Source of the DNA: an uncultured Mailhella sp.
Lineage (GTDB): Bacteria > Desulfobacterota > Desulfovibrionia > Desulfovibrionales > Desulfovibrionaceae
Assembly: GCA_910579055.1 (NCBI GenBank)
Contig: CAJTSU010000040.1
Coordinates: 1-12,392 of the forward strand
Reading direction: 5' to 3'
DNA length: 12,392 nt
The notes under the pieces are model-generated. The model did no database searches. It had not been told where the DNA came from and saw nothing but the letters and a program-made list of their open reading frames with translations. The position numbers and the translations under genes were made by a program. Below, one piece after another: positions 1 through 5,974 of this stretch (position 1 is the stretch's first letter; each line of letters begins with the position of its first letter).

Positions 1-12
1 GATGGGCTTGAA

Positions 13-44
13 CACCTCTATCGTAACGGAAAGGTGCTTTTTTT
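13..44 (+). terminator. Weak hairpin with T-run, possible terminator of a gene left of the window
   Basis: On the plus strand a 5-base arm (13-17, cacct) can pair with 32-36 (aggtg) across a 14-base loop, and a run of seven T follows at 38-44. This shape fits a weak intrinsic terminator for a plus-strand gene converging on rplQ from outside the window. The stem is short, so the call is tentative; no coding sequence is visible beside it. Confidence 0.25.
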
Positions 45-62
45 GTAAAACTTTCTGTCGCG

Positions 63-86
63 CACCCGCATAGCGGGTGGTTTATT
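63..86 (+). terminator. Hairpin followed by T-rich tail, possible plus-strand terminator
   Basis: Positions 63-69 (cacccgc) pair perfectly with 73-79 (gcgggtg) around a 3-base loop. On the plus strand the stem is followed by gtttatt (80-86), a modest T-rich tail. It could end transcription arriving from the left against the ribosomal operon, or simply be one of the run of inverted repeats here. On the minus strand the tail is not T-rich directly after the stem. Confidence 0.35.
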
Positions 87-87
87 G

Positions 88-110
88 TCGCAGGCGCACA
101 GCGCCTGCGA
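88..110. repeat. Perfect 10-bp inverted repeat downstream of rplQ
   Basis: Positions 88-97 (tcgcaggcgc) are the exact reverse complement of 101-110, separated by the 3-base loop aca. Neither side has a clear T-run, so on its own it does not look like a Rho-independent terminator. It may protect the 3' end of the transcript or add to a compound terminator. A smaller inverted repeat, tggc-taaa-gcca (112-123), lies next to it. Confidence 0.6.
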
Positions 111-132
111 CTGGCTAAAGCCACAATTAAAC

Positions 133-170
133 GCCAAAGGGGCCGCTCCTTGCGGAGCGGCCCCTTTGGC
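133..170 (-). terminator. Strong hairpin after rplQ, likely operon terminator
   Basis: A perfect 17-bp stem (133-149 with 154-170) encloses the 4-base loop ttgc, starting 21 bases past the rplQ stop codon. Read on the minus strand, the stem is followed by gtttaatt, a short and imperfect U-rich tail. The position and stability fit termination of the alpha operon transcript. The tail is weaker than in classic Rho-independent terminators, so efficiency is uncertain. Confidence 0.75.
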
Positions 171-190
171 ACCAATATGATAAAGTACGC

Positions 191-589
191 TTATTCGGCG
201 GCCTTGACGGCTTCAGCCTTGGGCGCTTCTTCCTGGCGGGTCAGTTCGATGATCGCCATGGGCGCACTGTCGCCGGGACGGCGCAGAGCCAGCTTGAGCA
301 CACGGGTATAGCCGCCGGGAATACCCGCAAAGCGCGGAGCAATCTCATCAAACAGCTTCTGCACAAGCTGGTGGCTGCCAAGCACACGGTACGCCTGACG
401 GCGGGCATGCACATCGTCACGACGAGCCAGAGTAATCAGAGGCTCGACAACGCCGCGCAGTTCCTTGGCCTTGGCTTCGGTGGTGTGGATACGGCCATGA
501 ATGAGCAGGGCCTTGGCCATGTTGCGGAACAGGGCCTTGCGATGGGAAGGGTTACGGCCGAGCTTTCTGCCGGAATTGTTATGCCTCAT
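191..589 (-). CDS. rplQ: 50S ribosomal protein L17
   Basis: L17 is a large-subunit protein that binds 23S rRNA near the exit-tunnel side of the ribosome. The 132-residue product opens with the family hallmark MRHNNSGRKLGRNPSHRKAL, followed by RNM (22-24) and a basic core, close to the usual bacterial length. The last dozen residues (EEAPKAEAVKAAE) form an acidic, alanine-rich tail that is variable in the family. The start is ATG at 589, preceded by GAGGAAG. This ATG lies inside the end of rpoA: the two genes overlap by 11 bases, so L17 translation is probably coupled to RpoA. It is the last gene of the operon, ahead of a strong hairpin. Identification is firm. Confidence 0.98.
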   Translation of the reverse strand: MRHNNSGRKLGRNPSHRKALFRNMAKALLIHGRIHTTEAKAKELRGVVEPLITLARRDDVHARRQAYRVLGSHQLVQKLFDEIAPRFAGIPGGYTRVLKLALRRPGDSAPMAIIELTRQEEAPKAEAVKAAE

Positions 590-1622
590 GATGCTGCTTC
601 CTCTTCCATTCCTGATATTTCTTGTCGAAAGAGTCGACCTTCATGCCGAAATCAAGCCCCATTTCCAGGAGGACATTCTTGATCTCGTCCAGAGACTTCT
701 TGCCGAAGTTCTTGGTCTTGAGCATTTCATTCTCGGAACGCTGCACCAGTTCGCCTACCAGCGCGACATTGGCGCTGCGCAGGCAATTGGTGGCGCGCAC
801 GGAAAGCTCAAGCTCGTCGATGCTTTTGAACAGATTTTCGTTGCATTCGCCGCTGTCGCTGGTGCCGAGCCCGGATTCATCGGATACCTGTTCATCAAAA
901 TTGATGAAAACGGAAATCTGATCCTTGATGATTTTGGCGCTGTAGGCGACGGCGTCTTCCGGGCTGACGGAACCATCCGTCCAGACTTCCAGAATAAGCT
1001 TGTCGTAGTTGGTCATCTGACCGACACGAGCCTGTTCCACGGAATACGCCACCTTGCGCACCGGCGAGAAGCTCGCGTCCAAACGGATGAGGCCGATCTC
1101 CTCGGCCAGCCCCTCGTGCATGTCGGCCGGAACATACCCCTTGCCCATGCGCGCTTCAAGCTCAAGCTGAAACTCCACATCTTCCGTAAGTGTGGCAATA
1201 TGCAGTTCGGGGTTGAGCACGGCGACATGCTGGTTCCCCTGGATGCCTCCCGCCGTGACAACGCCCTTCTTGTTGACATTCAGGGTCAGAATCTGGGGTT
1301 CGTCAGTATCCATGGCAAGGCGCACCTGCTTGATGTTCAGGATGATATCCGTCACATCTTCCAGCACACCGGGCATGGTGGTGAATTCGTGCTGAACGCC
1401 GGTGATTTTCACCGAAACGAAAGCCGCCCCCTGAAGAGAAGCCAGGAGCACCCGACGCAGCGCATTACCGATGGTGGTGCCGTAACCGCGCTCCAGAGGT
1501 TCGCAGACGAATTTGCCGTACATGGCGTCGGCAGCTTCGTCTTCGCGGACGATCTGTTCGGGCTTGACCAGCACCGCCCAGTTGCGGGCGTTGATGAGTC
1601 TGTTGGCTTTTTTGTTGAGCAT
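579..1622 (-). CDS. rpoA: DNA-directed RNA polymerase subunit alpha
   Basis: RpoA dimerises to nucleate assembly of RNA polymerase and contacts UP elements and activators through its C-terminal domain. The 347 residues show both domains. The N-terminal domain has ERGYGTTIGNALRR at 44-57, the conserved core-assembly segment. An acidic, Ser/Gly-rich linker runs roughly 241-265. The C-terminal helix-hairpin-helix domain starts near 267; LSVRATNCL places the DNA-binding arginine (E. coli R265) at R276, and KNFGKKSLDEI (304-314) is also typical. It is somewhat longer than the 329-residue E. coli protein, with a basic tail ending HHEA. ATG at 1622 has AGGAG 5 bases upstream. It follows rpsD by 12 bases and overlaps rplQ by 11, so polymerase and ribosome production share a transcript. 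Confidence 0.98.
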   Translation of the reverse strand: MLNKKANRLINARNWAVLVKPEQIVREDEAADAMYGKFVCEPLERGYGTTIGNALRRVLLASLQGAAFVSVKITGVQHEFTTMPGVLEDVTDIILNIKQVRLAMDTDEPQILTLNVNKKGVVTAGGIQGNQHVAVLNPELHIATLTEDVEFQLELEARMGKGYVPADMHEGLAEEIGLIRLDASFSPVRKVAYSVEQARVGQMTNYDKLILEVWTDGSVSPEDAVAYSAKIIKDQISVFINFDEQVSDESGLGTSDSGECNENLFKSIDELELSVRATNCLRSANVALVGELVQRSENEMLKTKNFGKKSLDEIKNVLLEMGLDFGMKVDSFDKKYQEWKRKQHHEA

Positions 1623-1634
1623 GGGTACTCCTGT

Positions 1635-2261
1635 TTATTTGGAGTAAAGCTCGACGATAAGCGATTCGTTGATGGGAGTCTGGATATCGTCGCGCTGAGG
1701 AAGGGCCTTGATCACACCCTTGAAGGCGGAACCGTCCACCTCGAGCCAGGCGGGGCAGCCGCGGCGCGCAATGGCTTCCTGAGCTTCGGCGATCACGGGG
1801 ATCTTGCGGTTATTTTCGGGCACAAGAATTTCATCTCCCACGCGCACCTGCAACGAGGGGATGTTTACCTTGTGTCCGTTCAGAGTAAAGATGCCGTGGC
1901 GCACCATCTGGCGGGCCTGGCTGCGGGAATTGGCAAACCCCATACGGTAGATCACGTTATCCAGGCGGCGTTCAAGAGTGGCAAGCAGGTTGGAGCCGGT
2001 CACGCCCTTGGCCATGTCCGCAGACACAAAGTAACCGTGAAACTGATGCTCCAGCACACCGTACATGCGGCGCACCTTCTGCTTTTCGCGCAACTGAAGG
2101 GCATATTCGCTCACCTTCTTGCGGGCGCGGCCATGCTGGCCGGGGGCATAGGGACGGCGATCCTGGGAACACTTGTCGGTAAAGCAGCGGTCGCCCTTCA
2201 AAAACAGCTTGGTGCCCTCACGACGGCACAAGCGGCATTTGGCGTCATTATATTTGGCCAT
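1635..2261 (-). CDS. rpsD: 30S ribosomal protein S4, zinc-finger (C+) form
   Basis: S4 is a primary 16S rRNA-binding protein that starts assembly of the small-subunit body; in E. coli it also represses the alpha operon. The 208-residue product has four N-terminal cysteines, C9, C12, C26 and C31, the zinc-binding arrangement of C+ S4 proteins such as that of Thermus. The RNA-binding S4 domain follows at about 98-160, beginning LERRLDNVIYRMGF. The C-terminal segment INESLIVELYSK is typical. ATG at 2261 has GAGG upstream. It lies between rpsK (26-base gap) and rpoA (12-base gap). Whether it autoregulates here is inferred from E. coli only; the shared element before rpmJ and rpsK is a possible target. 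Confidence 0.98.
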   Translation of the reverse strand: MAKYNDAKCRLCRREGTKLFLKGDRCFTDKCSQDRRPYAPGQHGRARKKVSEYALQLREKQKVRRMYGVLEHQFHGYFVSADMAKGVTGSNLLATLERRLDNVIYRMGFANSRSQARQMVRHGIFTLNGHKVNIPSLQVRVGDEILVPENNRKIPVIAEAQEAIARRGCPAWLEVDGSAFKGVIKALPQRDDIQTPINESLIVELYSK

Positions 2262-2287
2262 GGTAGGTTTTCCTCGTCTTCAAGGCT

Positions 2288-2677
2288 TTAGACGCGGCGC
2301 CGCTTCGGAGGCCGGCAACCGTTGTGGGGGATGGGGGTCACGTCACGGATGAACGCAACCTTGAACCCGGCCGCGTTAATGGCGCGCATGGCGGACTCTC
2401 GGCCCGCGCCGGGGCCTTTCACATAGACGCCCACGGTACGCATGCCGTTGTCCTGAGCACGCCGGGCAGCGGCTTCAGCCGCGACCTGGGCAGCAAAGGG
2501 AGTCGACTTGCGTGACCCCTTGAAACCGCTCTGCCCCGCGCTGGCCCAGCTGATGGTATTGCCGCGGGTGTCGGTAAAGGTAATAATGGTATTATTGAAC
2601 GTGGCGTTGATGTGAGCCACACCAAGCGGCACGTTCTTCTTTTCTCTTTTTTTGGCAGCTCGTTTTGCTCTTGCCAT
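2288..2677 (-). CDS. rpsK: 30S ribosomal protein S11
   Basis: S11 binds the 16S rRNA platform near the Shine-Dalgarno helix and the mRNA exit. The 129-residue product has a lysine/arginine-rich N-terminus, the core VAHINATFNNTIITFTD (20-36) and GPGAGRESAMRAI (88-100). It ends in HNGCRPPKRRRV. The Asn119-Gly120 pair matches the site known to become isoaspartate in E. coli S11. ATG at 2677 follows AAGGAAGTGAG. Unlike most genes here it is preceded by a 103-base non-coding gap holding a hairpin and a 12-mer shared with the gap before rpmJ, so it may have its own translational control or transcript processing. Identification is firm; the regulatory idea is inference. Confidence 0.98.
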   Translation of the reverse strand: MARAKRAAKKREKKNVPLGVAHINATFNNTIITFTDTRGNTISWASAGQSGFKGSRKSTPFAAQVAAEAAARRAQDNGMRTVGVYVKGPGAGRESAMRAINAAGFKVAFIRDVTPIPHNGCRPPKRRRV

Positions 2678-2714
2678 CTCTCACTTCCTTAAAGCTTGGC
2701 TTGCTTGACGGACT

Positions 2715-2726
2715 ACATGCCGGAAC
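2715..2726 (-). promoter_or_regulatory. 12-mer GTTCCGGCATGT, 37 bases before rpsK (copy 2)
   Basis: On the minus strand this 12-mer is identical to the one at 3319-3330 before rpmJ, and each lies exactly 37 bases upstream of the ATG. The last 14 bases before the two start codons are also alike, GGAAGTGAGAG here against GGAGTGAGCG there. The match in sequence and spacing suggests a shared regulatory or processing site. No protein or RNA partner can be named from sequence alone. Confidence 0.45.
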
Positions 2727-2754
2727 AGCGCTTTACGCACCGGACATAAGACAT

Positions 2755-2775
2755 CGCGCCCGTCGAAGGGGCGCG
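2755..2775 (-). repeat. 7-bp GC hairpin after rpsM
   Basis: Positions 2755-2761 (cgcgccc) pair perfectly with 2769-2775 (gggcgcg) around a 7-base loop. It starts 5 bases below the rpsM stop codon in transcription order. No T-run follows on the minus strand, so it is not a standard terminator. It may be an attenuating, processing or mRNA-stabilising element between S13 and S11. Confidence 0.45.
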
Positions 2776-2780
2776 AAGGC

Positions 2781-3149
2781 TTACTTCTTCTTGCCGACCG
2801 CGCCACGGCGCGGCCCCTTGCGGGTGCGCGCATTGGTGTGGGTGCGCTGGCCGTGCACAGGCAGGCCTCGGCGGTGACGCAGACCGCGATAGCAGCCGAT
2901 ATCCATCATACGCTTGATATTGGAACTCACTTCACGGCGGAGATCGCCCTCCACCTTGTGATTGGTTTCAATTTCCTTGCGGATTTCGTTCACTTCATCG
3001 GCATCGAGGTCATCGATGTTGCGGGTCCAGTTGACGCCGGTGGCGTCAAGGATCTGCAGGGCTGTAGCCCGGCCGATGCCGTAGATATACGTGAGCGCGA
3101 TATCCGCTCTTTTGCCTCGCGGCAATTCAATACCTGCAATTCTGGCCAC
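2781..3149 (-). CDS. rpsM: 30S ribosomal protein S13
   Basis: S13 sits in the head of the small subunit and bridges to L5 of the large subunit and to P-site tRNA. The 122-residue product has the N-terminal MARIAGIELPRGKR, the helix-turn-helix segment YGIGRATA (23-30), the conserved CYRGLRHRRGLPVHGQRT (86-103), and a basic lysine-rich tail that reaches the P site. The start codon is GTG, not ATG, at 3149, with AGGAG 7 bases upstream; the N-terminus matches the family exactly, which supports this choice. It follows rpmJ by 18 bases. In E. coli S4 represses the alpha operon through a pseudoknot at the rpsM start; here the gap before rpsM is too short to hold such a leader. Confidence 0.98.
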   Translation of the reverse strand: MARIAGIELPRGKRADIALTYIYGIGRATALQILDATGVNWTRNIDDLDADEVNEIRKEIETNHKVEGDLRREVSSNIKRMMDIGCYRGLRHRRGLPVHGQRTHTNARTRKGPRRGAVGKKK

Positions 3150-3167
3150 GTTAAGACTCCTGCAAGG

Positions 3168-3281
3168 TTATCCCTGGCGCTGCTTGTGCCGGGGGTTTTC
3201 GCAGATCACTCTGAGGACGCCCTTGCGCCGGACAACCTTGCACTTCGGGCAGATTTTCTTTACGGAAGGCCTGACTTTCAT
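3168..3281 (-). CDS. rpmJ: 50S ribosomal protein L36, zinc-binding form
   Basis: This 37-residue gene reads MKVRPSVKKICPKCKVVRRK and ends in ENPRHKQRQG. L36 is the smallest large-subunit protein and stabilises 23S rRNA near the base of the L7/L12 stalk. C11, C14, C27 and H32 form the zinc ribbon of the C+ type, as opposed to the zinc-free C- paralogue. ATG at 3281 has GGAG 6 bases upstream. Its place between map and rpsM is the usual one. The 105-base gap upstream holds a possible promoter and a 12-mer shared with the rpsK leader, so rpmJ may start a partly independent unit of the alpha genes. Confidence 0.97.
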   Translation of the reverse strand: MKVRPSVKKICPKCKVVRRKGVLRVICENPRHKQRQG

Positions 3282-3308
3282 CGCTCACTCCGCTTGTTGT
3301 TCAGTTAG

Positions 3309-3327
3309 CCGGCTGATAACATGCCGG
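3309..3327 (-). repeat. Inverted repeat in the rpmJ leader
   Basis: CCGGC (3309-3313) pairs with GCCGG (3323-3327) across a 9-base loop. The upstream arm on the minus strand is part of the shared 12-mer, so that element may be presented as a small stem-loop before rpmJ. The matching region before rpsK can form only a weak 3-bp equivalent, which lowers confidence that the fold is the conserved feature. Confidence 0.35.
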
Positions 3328-3330
3328 AAC
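3319..3330 (-). promoter_or_regulatory. 12-mer GTTCCGGCATGT, 37 bases before rpmJ (copy 1)
   Basis: This is identical to the copy at 2715-2726 and at the same 37-base distance from the start codon. It lies just downstream of the possible promoter at 3338-3364 and overlaps one arm of the inverted repeat at 3309-3327. It may be a shared binding or cleavage site in the alpha operon mRNA. This rests on repetition and spacing only. Confidence 0.45.
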
Positions 3331-3337
3331 CGAATGA

Positions 3338-3364
3338 TTTATCTGGTTAACAGAACTCTGTCAA
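3338..3364 (-). promoter_or_regulatory. Possible internal promoter upstream of rpmJ
   Basis: On the minus strand a perfect sigma-70-type -35 box, TTGACA (3364-3359), is followed after 15 bases by GATAAA (3343-3338), which matches TATAAT at four of six positions. The 15-base spacer is shorter than the ideal 17. The site lies 57 bases upstream of the rpmJ ATG, in one of the two long gaps, so it could let the alpha genes be transcribed separately. The weak -10 keeps this tentative. Confidence 0.35.
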
Positions 3365-3386
3365 GCTGAAAATCCGGGGCAGCCGC

Positions 3387-4166
3387 TCATGCATTGGAGG
3401 CCAGACTGAGTATCTCGGCCCCATCCGCGTGAATAACCACGGAATGTTCCCAGTGGGCGGCGTATTTTTTGTCTCTCATATTCGCCGTCCAGCCGTCTGA
3501 CAAAATTTCCACCTCATGGGTGCCTACAGCCAACATGGGCTCAATGGCCAAAACCATTCCCGCTTTCAGCGGCACTCCTTCTCCCGCCCCTTCCGGGACA
3601 AAATTCGGAATCTCCGGCTTTTCATGGAGCCTGGCGCCGATGCCATGCCCGACGAAACGCCGGATGATATGGAGCCCTTCTTCTTCGGCGTGACGCTGCA
3701 CCGCCGCCGAAATTGCATACAAATCATTGCCGGGGCGCGCCGCCGCGATCCCGAGATGGAGGCACTCCTCCGTCACACGGGAAAGATGCTTCGCTTCTTC
3801 GGACACCTCGCCCACCAGGGCGGTACGGGCCGAATCCCCGTGAAAGCCTTCGTACACCACGCCCATGTCAAAGCTGACAATGTCACCGTCTGCAAGAATG
3901 TGATCTTTTGACGGAAAGCCGTGCACAACGGTTTCATTCACCGAACAGCACAGGGCATAGGGGAAGCCCCCGTAGCCCTGGAATGCCGGTTTCACCCCAT
4001 ACTCCCGGCACATCTGCTGACAAATGTCCTCAAAGAGCATGGTTGGAACGCCGGGACGCACATTAGCCACCAATTCGTCAAGGATACGGGCGGTGATGCC
4101 GTTGGCCTTGCGCAAGAGTTCAATCTCTCTCTCGTTCTTGATGAATACGCCCCGGAATTTTTTCAT
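3387..4166 (-). CDS. map: Methionine aminopeptidase, type I
   Basis: This cytosolic dinuclear-metal enzyme removes the initiator methionine from nascent proteins when the second residue is small. The 259-residue product has the full set of catalytic residues: H82 (E. coli H79), metal ligands D100, D111, H174, E209 and E240, and H181. Motifs include SFDMGVVYEGFHGDSART (98-115) and FVGHGIG (171-177). There is no N-terminal zinc-finger extension, so it is type Ia. ATG at 4166 lies 2 bases after the secY stop, with a modest GCAGGG Shine-Dalgarno sequence inside the end of secY, suggesting translational coupling. It stops with TGA and is followed by the 105-base gap before rpmJ. Confidence 0.98.
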   Translation of the reverse strand: MKKFRGVFIKNEREIELLRKANGITARILDELVANVRPGVPTMLFEDICQQMCREYGVKPAFQGYGGFPYALCCSVNETVVHGFPSKDHILADGDIVSFDMGVVYEGFHGDSARTALVGEVSEEAKHLSRVTEECLHLGIAAARPGNDLYAISAAVQRHAEEEGLHIIRRFVGHGIGARLHEKPEIPNFVPEGAGEGVPLKAGMVLAIEPMLAVGTHEVEILSDGWTANMRDKKYAAHWEHSVVIHADGAEILSLASNA

Positions 4167-4168
4167 GA

Positions 4169-5476
4169 TTACGCCCTGCCCCGGATACGGGTCTTGCCCA
4201 TCAGCCCTTCATACTGACGGGAAATCATATGCGATTCCACCTGTCCCATGAAGTCGATGGCTACGCCCACGAGGATGAGCAGGCTCGTGCCGCCGAAATA
4301 GAACTGCACGTTGAACTTCTGCATCAGGAACATGGGCATGACGGAAATGGCCGCGATGTACACGCCGCCCCACAGGGTAAGGCGTGAAAGCACCGCGTCG
4401 ATATATTCCCGCGTCTTGTCGCCCGGACGGATGCCCGGAATGAAGCCCCCGGCCTTCTTCAGATTCTCGGCGATGTCCTTCGGATCGAAGATGATCGCGG
4501 TATAAAAGAAGCAGAAGAAGAAAATCAGGCCGACAAAAATCAGATTATAGACAATCGAGCCGGGCTGGAACCAGCTCACCACGCGCTGGATCCATTCCGC
4601 CTGGGAGAACCCGGCCACCGTCGCGGGGAAGAGCAGAAGGCTCTGCGCGAAGATGGGCGGGATAACACCGGCGGTATTCAGCCTGAGCGGCAAATGGGTG
4701 GTCTGCCCGCCGTACATCTTGCGGCCTACCTGGCGCTTCGCATAGTGGATCGGAATGCGGCGCTGCGAACGCTCCACAAACACAATGCCCACCAGAACCG
4801 CCAGCATGCCCGCCAGCAGAACCAGCACAAGCACGACATTCATGTCGCCGGCCCTGATCTGCTCGTAGGTACGCCCAATCGCGGTGGGAATCCCCACCAC
4901 GATGCCGGAGAAAATGATGAGTGAAATCCCGTTGCCGATCCCCTTGGCCGTGATCTGCTCGCCCAGCCACATGATCAGGATGGTTCCTGCGGTCAGGGTG
5001 ATGATGGTCACAACCTTGAATTCCCAGCCGGGACTCTGCACCACGGGCAGGTTGTCCGGGCTGGTCATGCCTTCCAGCAGGGCCGCGATGCCGAAGCCCT
5101 GAATAATGGTGATGAGAACCGTCAGGTAACGGGTATACTGGGTGATCTTGCGCCGTCCGGCCTGTCCCTCTTCCTTGGCCATGCGCTTGATATCCGGGCT
5201 CACCACCTGCAGAAGTTGCAGAATAATGGACGCGGAGATATACGGCATGATCCCGAGAGCAAATACGGAAACATTGCGCAGGCCACCGCCCGAGAACATA
5301 TCCAGCAGCGCGAAGACTGACCCCTGCATGCTTGCGAAAAAGTGCGAAAGGGCATCAATGTTGATGCCCGGCACAGGCACGTGGACGCCCACCCTGTAGG
5401 CGCACAGGATGAGCACTGTCCACATGAGCTTGGTGCGCAATTCGGGAGTCTGCGCGAGCTGGTTTACACCGGCCAC
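4169..5476 (-). CDS. secY: Preprotein translocase subunit SecY
   Basis: SecY is the channel-forming subunit of the SecYEG translocon in the inner membrane; with SecA or the ribosome it exports or inserts proteins. The 435-residue product has about ten hydrophobic segments. Family signatures are GIMPYISASIILQLL (75-89) and WLGEQITAKGIGNGISLIIF (170-189). Cytoplasmic loop KREVG-like region appears as HYAKRQVGRK (244-253), and GGFIPGIRPG (343-352) marks the loop that contacts SecA and ribosomes. The start is GTG at 5476, 3 bases after the rplO stop, with GAGGA upstream; the family-like N-terminus supports it. Placement after rplO and before map is standard. Confidence 0.98.
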   Translation of the reverse strand: MAGVNQLAQTPELRTKLMWTVLILCAYRVGVHVPVPGINIDALSHFFASMQGSVFALLDMFSGGGLRNVSVFALGIMPYISASIILQLLQVVSPDIKRMAKEEGQAGRRKITQYTRYLTVLITIIQGFGIAALLEGMTSPDNLPVVQSPGWEFKVVTIITLTAGTILIMWLGEQITAKGIGNGISLIIFSGIVVGIPTAIGRTYEQIRAGDMNVVLVLVLLAGMLAVLVGIVFVERSQRRIPIHYAKRQVGRKMYGGQTTHLPLRLNTAGVIPPIFAQSLLLFPATVAGFSQAEWIQRVVSWFQPGSIVYNLIFVGLIFFFCFFYTAIIFDPKDIAENLKKAGGFIPGIRPGDKTREYIDAVLSRLTLWGGVYIAAISVMPMFLMQKFNVQFYFGGTSLLILVGVAIDFMGQVESHMISRQYEGLMGKTRIRGRA

Positions 5477-5479
5477 GGC

Positions 5480-5974
5480 CTATTCCTCGCCGGCGGCTTC
5501 GCCCACGGCGCAGTCGCACAGAACGTCGGCGCAAAGTTCCTTCACTTCGCCGCCCGCGCTGCGGATCTTCTCCGCCGCGACGCGGCTGAAGCGATGGGCT
5601 TCCACCTTGAGGGCGGAGGTAACTTCGCCTTCACCGAGAATCTTGACCGGAGCGCCGAAGCGGCACAGGCCGCGTTCGTAGATGTCTTCCAGGCTGATGT
5701 CGTTTTTGCCTTCAAAGGCGGCCTGCAGACGATCAAGATTGATCACTTCAAAGCTGACCTTGAACAGAAAGTTCTTGAAACCGCGCTTGGGCAGACGGCG
5801 CTGAAGGGGCATCTGGCCGCCCTCGAAACCGGGGCGCACACCACCGCCGGCACGCGCGTTCTGGCCCTTGTGGCCCTTGCCGGAGGTGCCGCCGAGGCCG
5901 GAGCCGGAACCGCGGCCCACGCGGCGGCGGGTCTTGCGCTCTTCCACGAAAGGATAAAGATCGTTCAGTCTCAT
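5480..5974 (-). CDS. rplO: 50S ribosomal protein L15
   Basis: L15 is a late-assembling large-subunit protein whose extended basic N-terminus threads through 23S rRNA. The 164-residue product starts MRLNDLYPF and carries the hallmark GRGSGSGLGGTSGKGHKGQ (20-38), then RPGFEGGQMPLQRRLPKRGF (47-66), and a globular C-terminal half. It is about 20 residues longer than E. coli L15 because of an acidic tail after residue 145 with cysteines at 148, 153 and 155. ATG at 5974 overlaps the rpmD stop by one base (TAATG), so translation is likely coupled. It stops with TAG, 3 bases before secY. Identification is firm; the tail's role is unknown. Confidence 0.97.
   Translation of the reverse strand: MRLNDLYPFVEERKTRRRVGRGSGSGLGGTSGKGHKGQNARAGGGVRPGFEGGQMPLQRRLPKRGFKNFLFKVSFEVINLDRLQAAFEGKNDISLEDIYERGLCRFGAPVKILGEGEVTSALKVEAHRFSRVAAEKIRSAGGEVKELCADVLCDCAVGEAAGEE

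Larger units (their letters stand above)
2678..2780 (-). other. Non-coding gap between rpsM and rpsK
   Basis: This 103-base stretch, one of only two long gaps inside the operon, has no credible reading frame. From upstream to downstream on the minus strand it contains a 7-bp GC-rich hairpin just after the rpsM stop, the 12-mer GTTCCGGCATGT, and the rpsK Shine-Dalgarno region. I found no convincing -35/-10 pair. It is likely a leader-type segment affecting rpsK translation or mRNA processing, but only the structure is seen. Confidence 0.6.
3282..3386 (-). other. Non-coding gap between map and rpmJ
   Basis: These 105 bases form the longest internal gap of the operon. In many bacteria infA lies between map or secY and rpmJ, but no infA-like frame fits here. 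On the minus strand the gap holds a perfect TTGACA box, a 5-bp inverted repeat, the 12-mer shared with the rpsK gap, and the rpmJ Shine-Dalgarno sequence. It looks like a boundary between the spc/secY part and the alpha part of the cluster. Confidence 0.65.

Noticed and set aside
88..170. Repeats after rplQ as a CRISPR array
   Set aside because: The elements are different inverted repeats of different length, not direct repeats with regular spacers.
501..2291. A 596-codon open frame on the plus strand, antisense to rpoA and rpsD
   Set aside because: It is in exact codon register with both minus-strand genes, so it stays open simply because they avoid Leu TTA/CTA and Ser TCA codons. Its translation shows no recognisable family, and both opposite genes are unmistakable.
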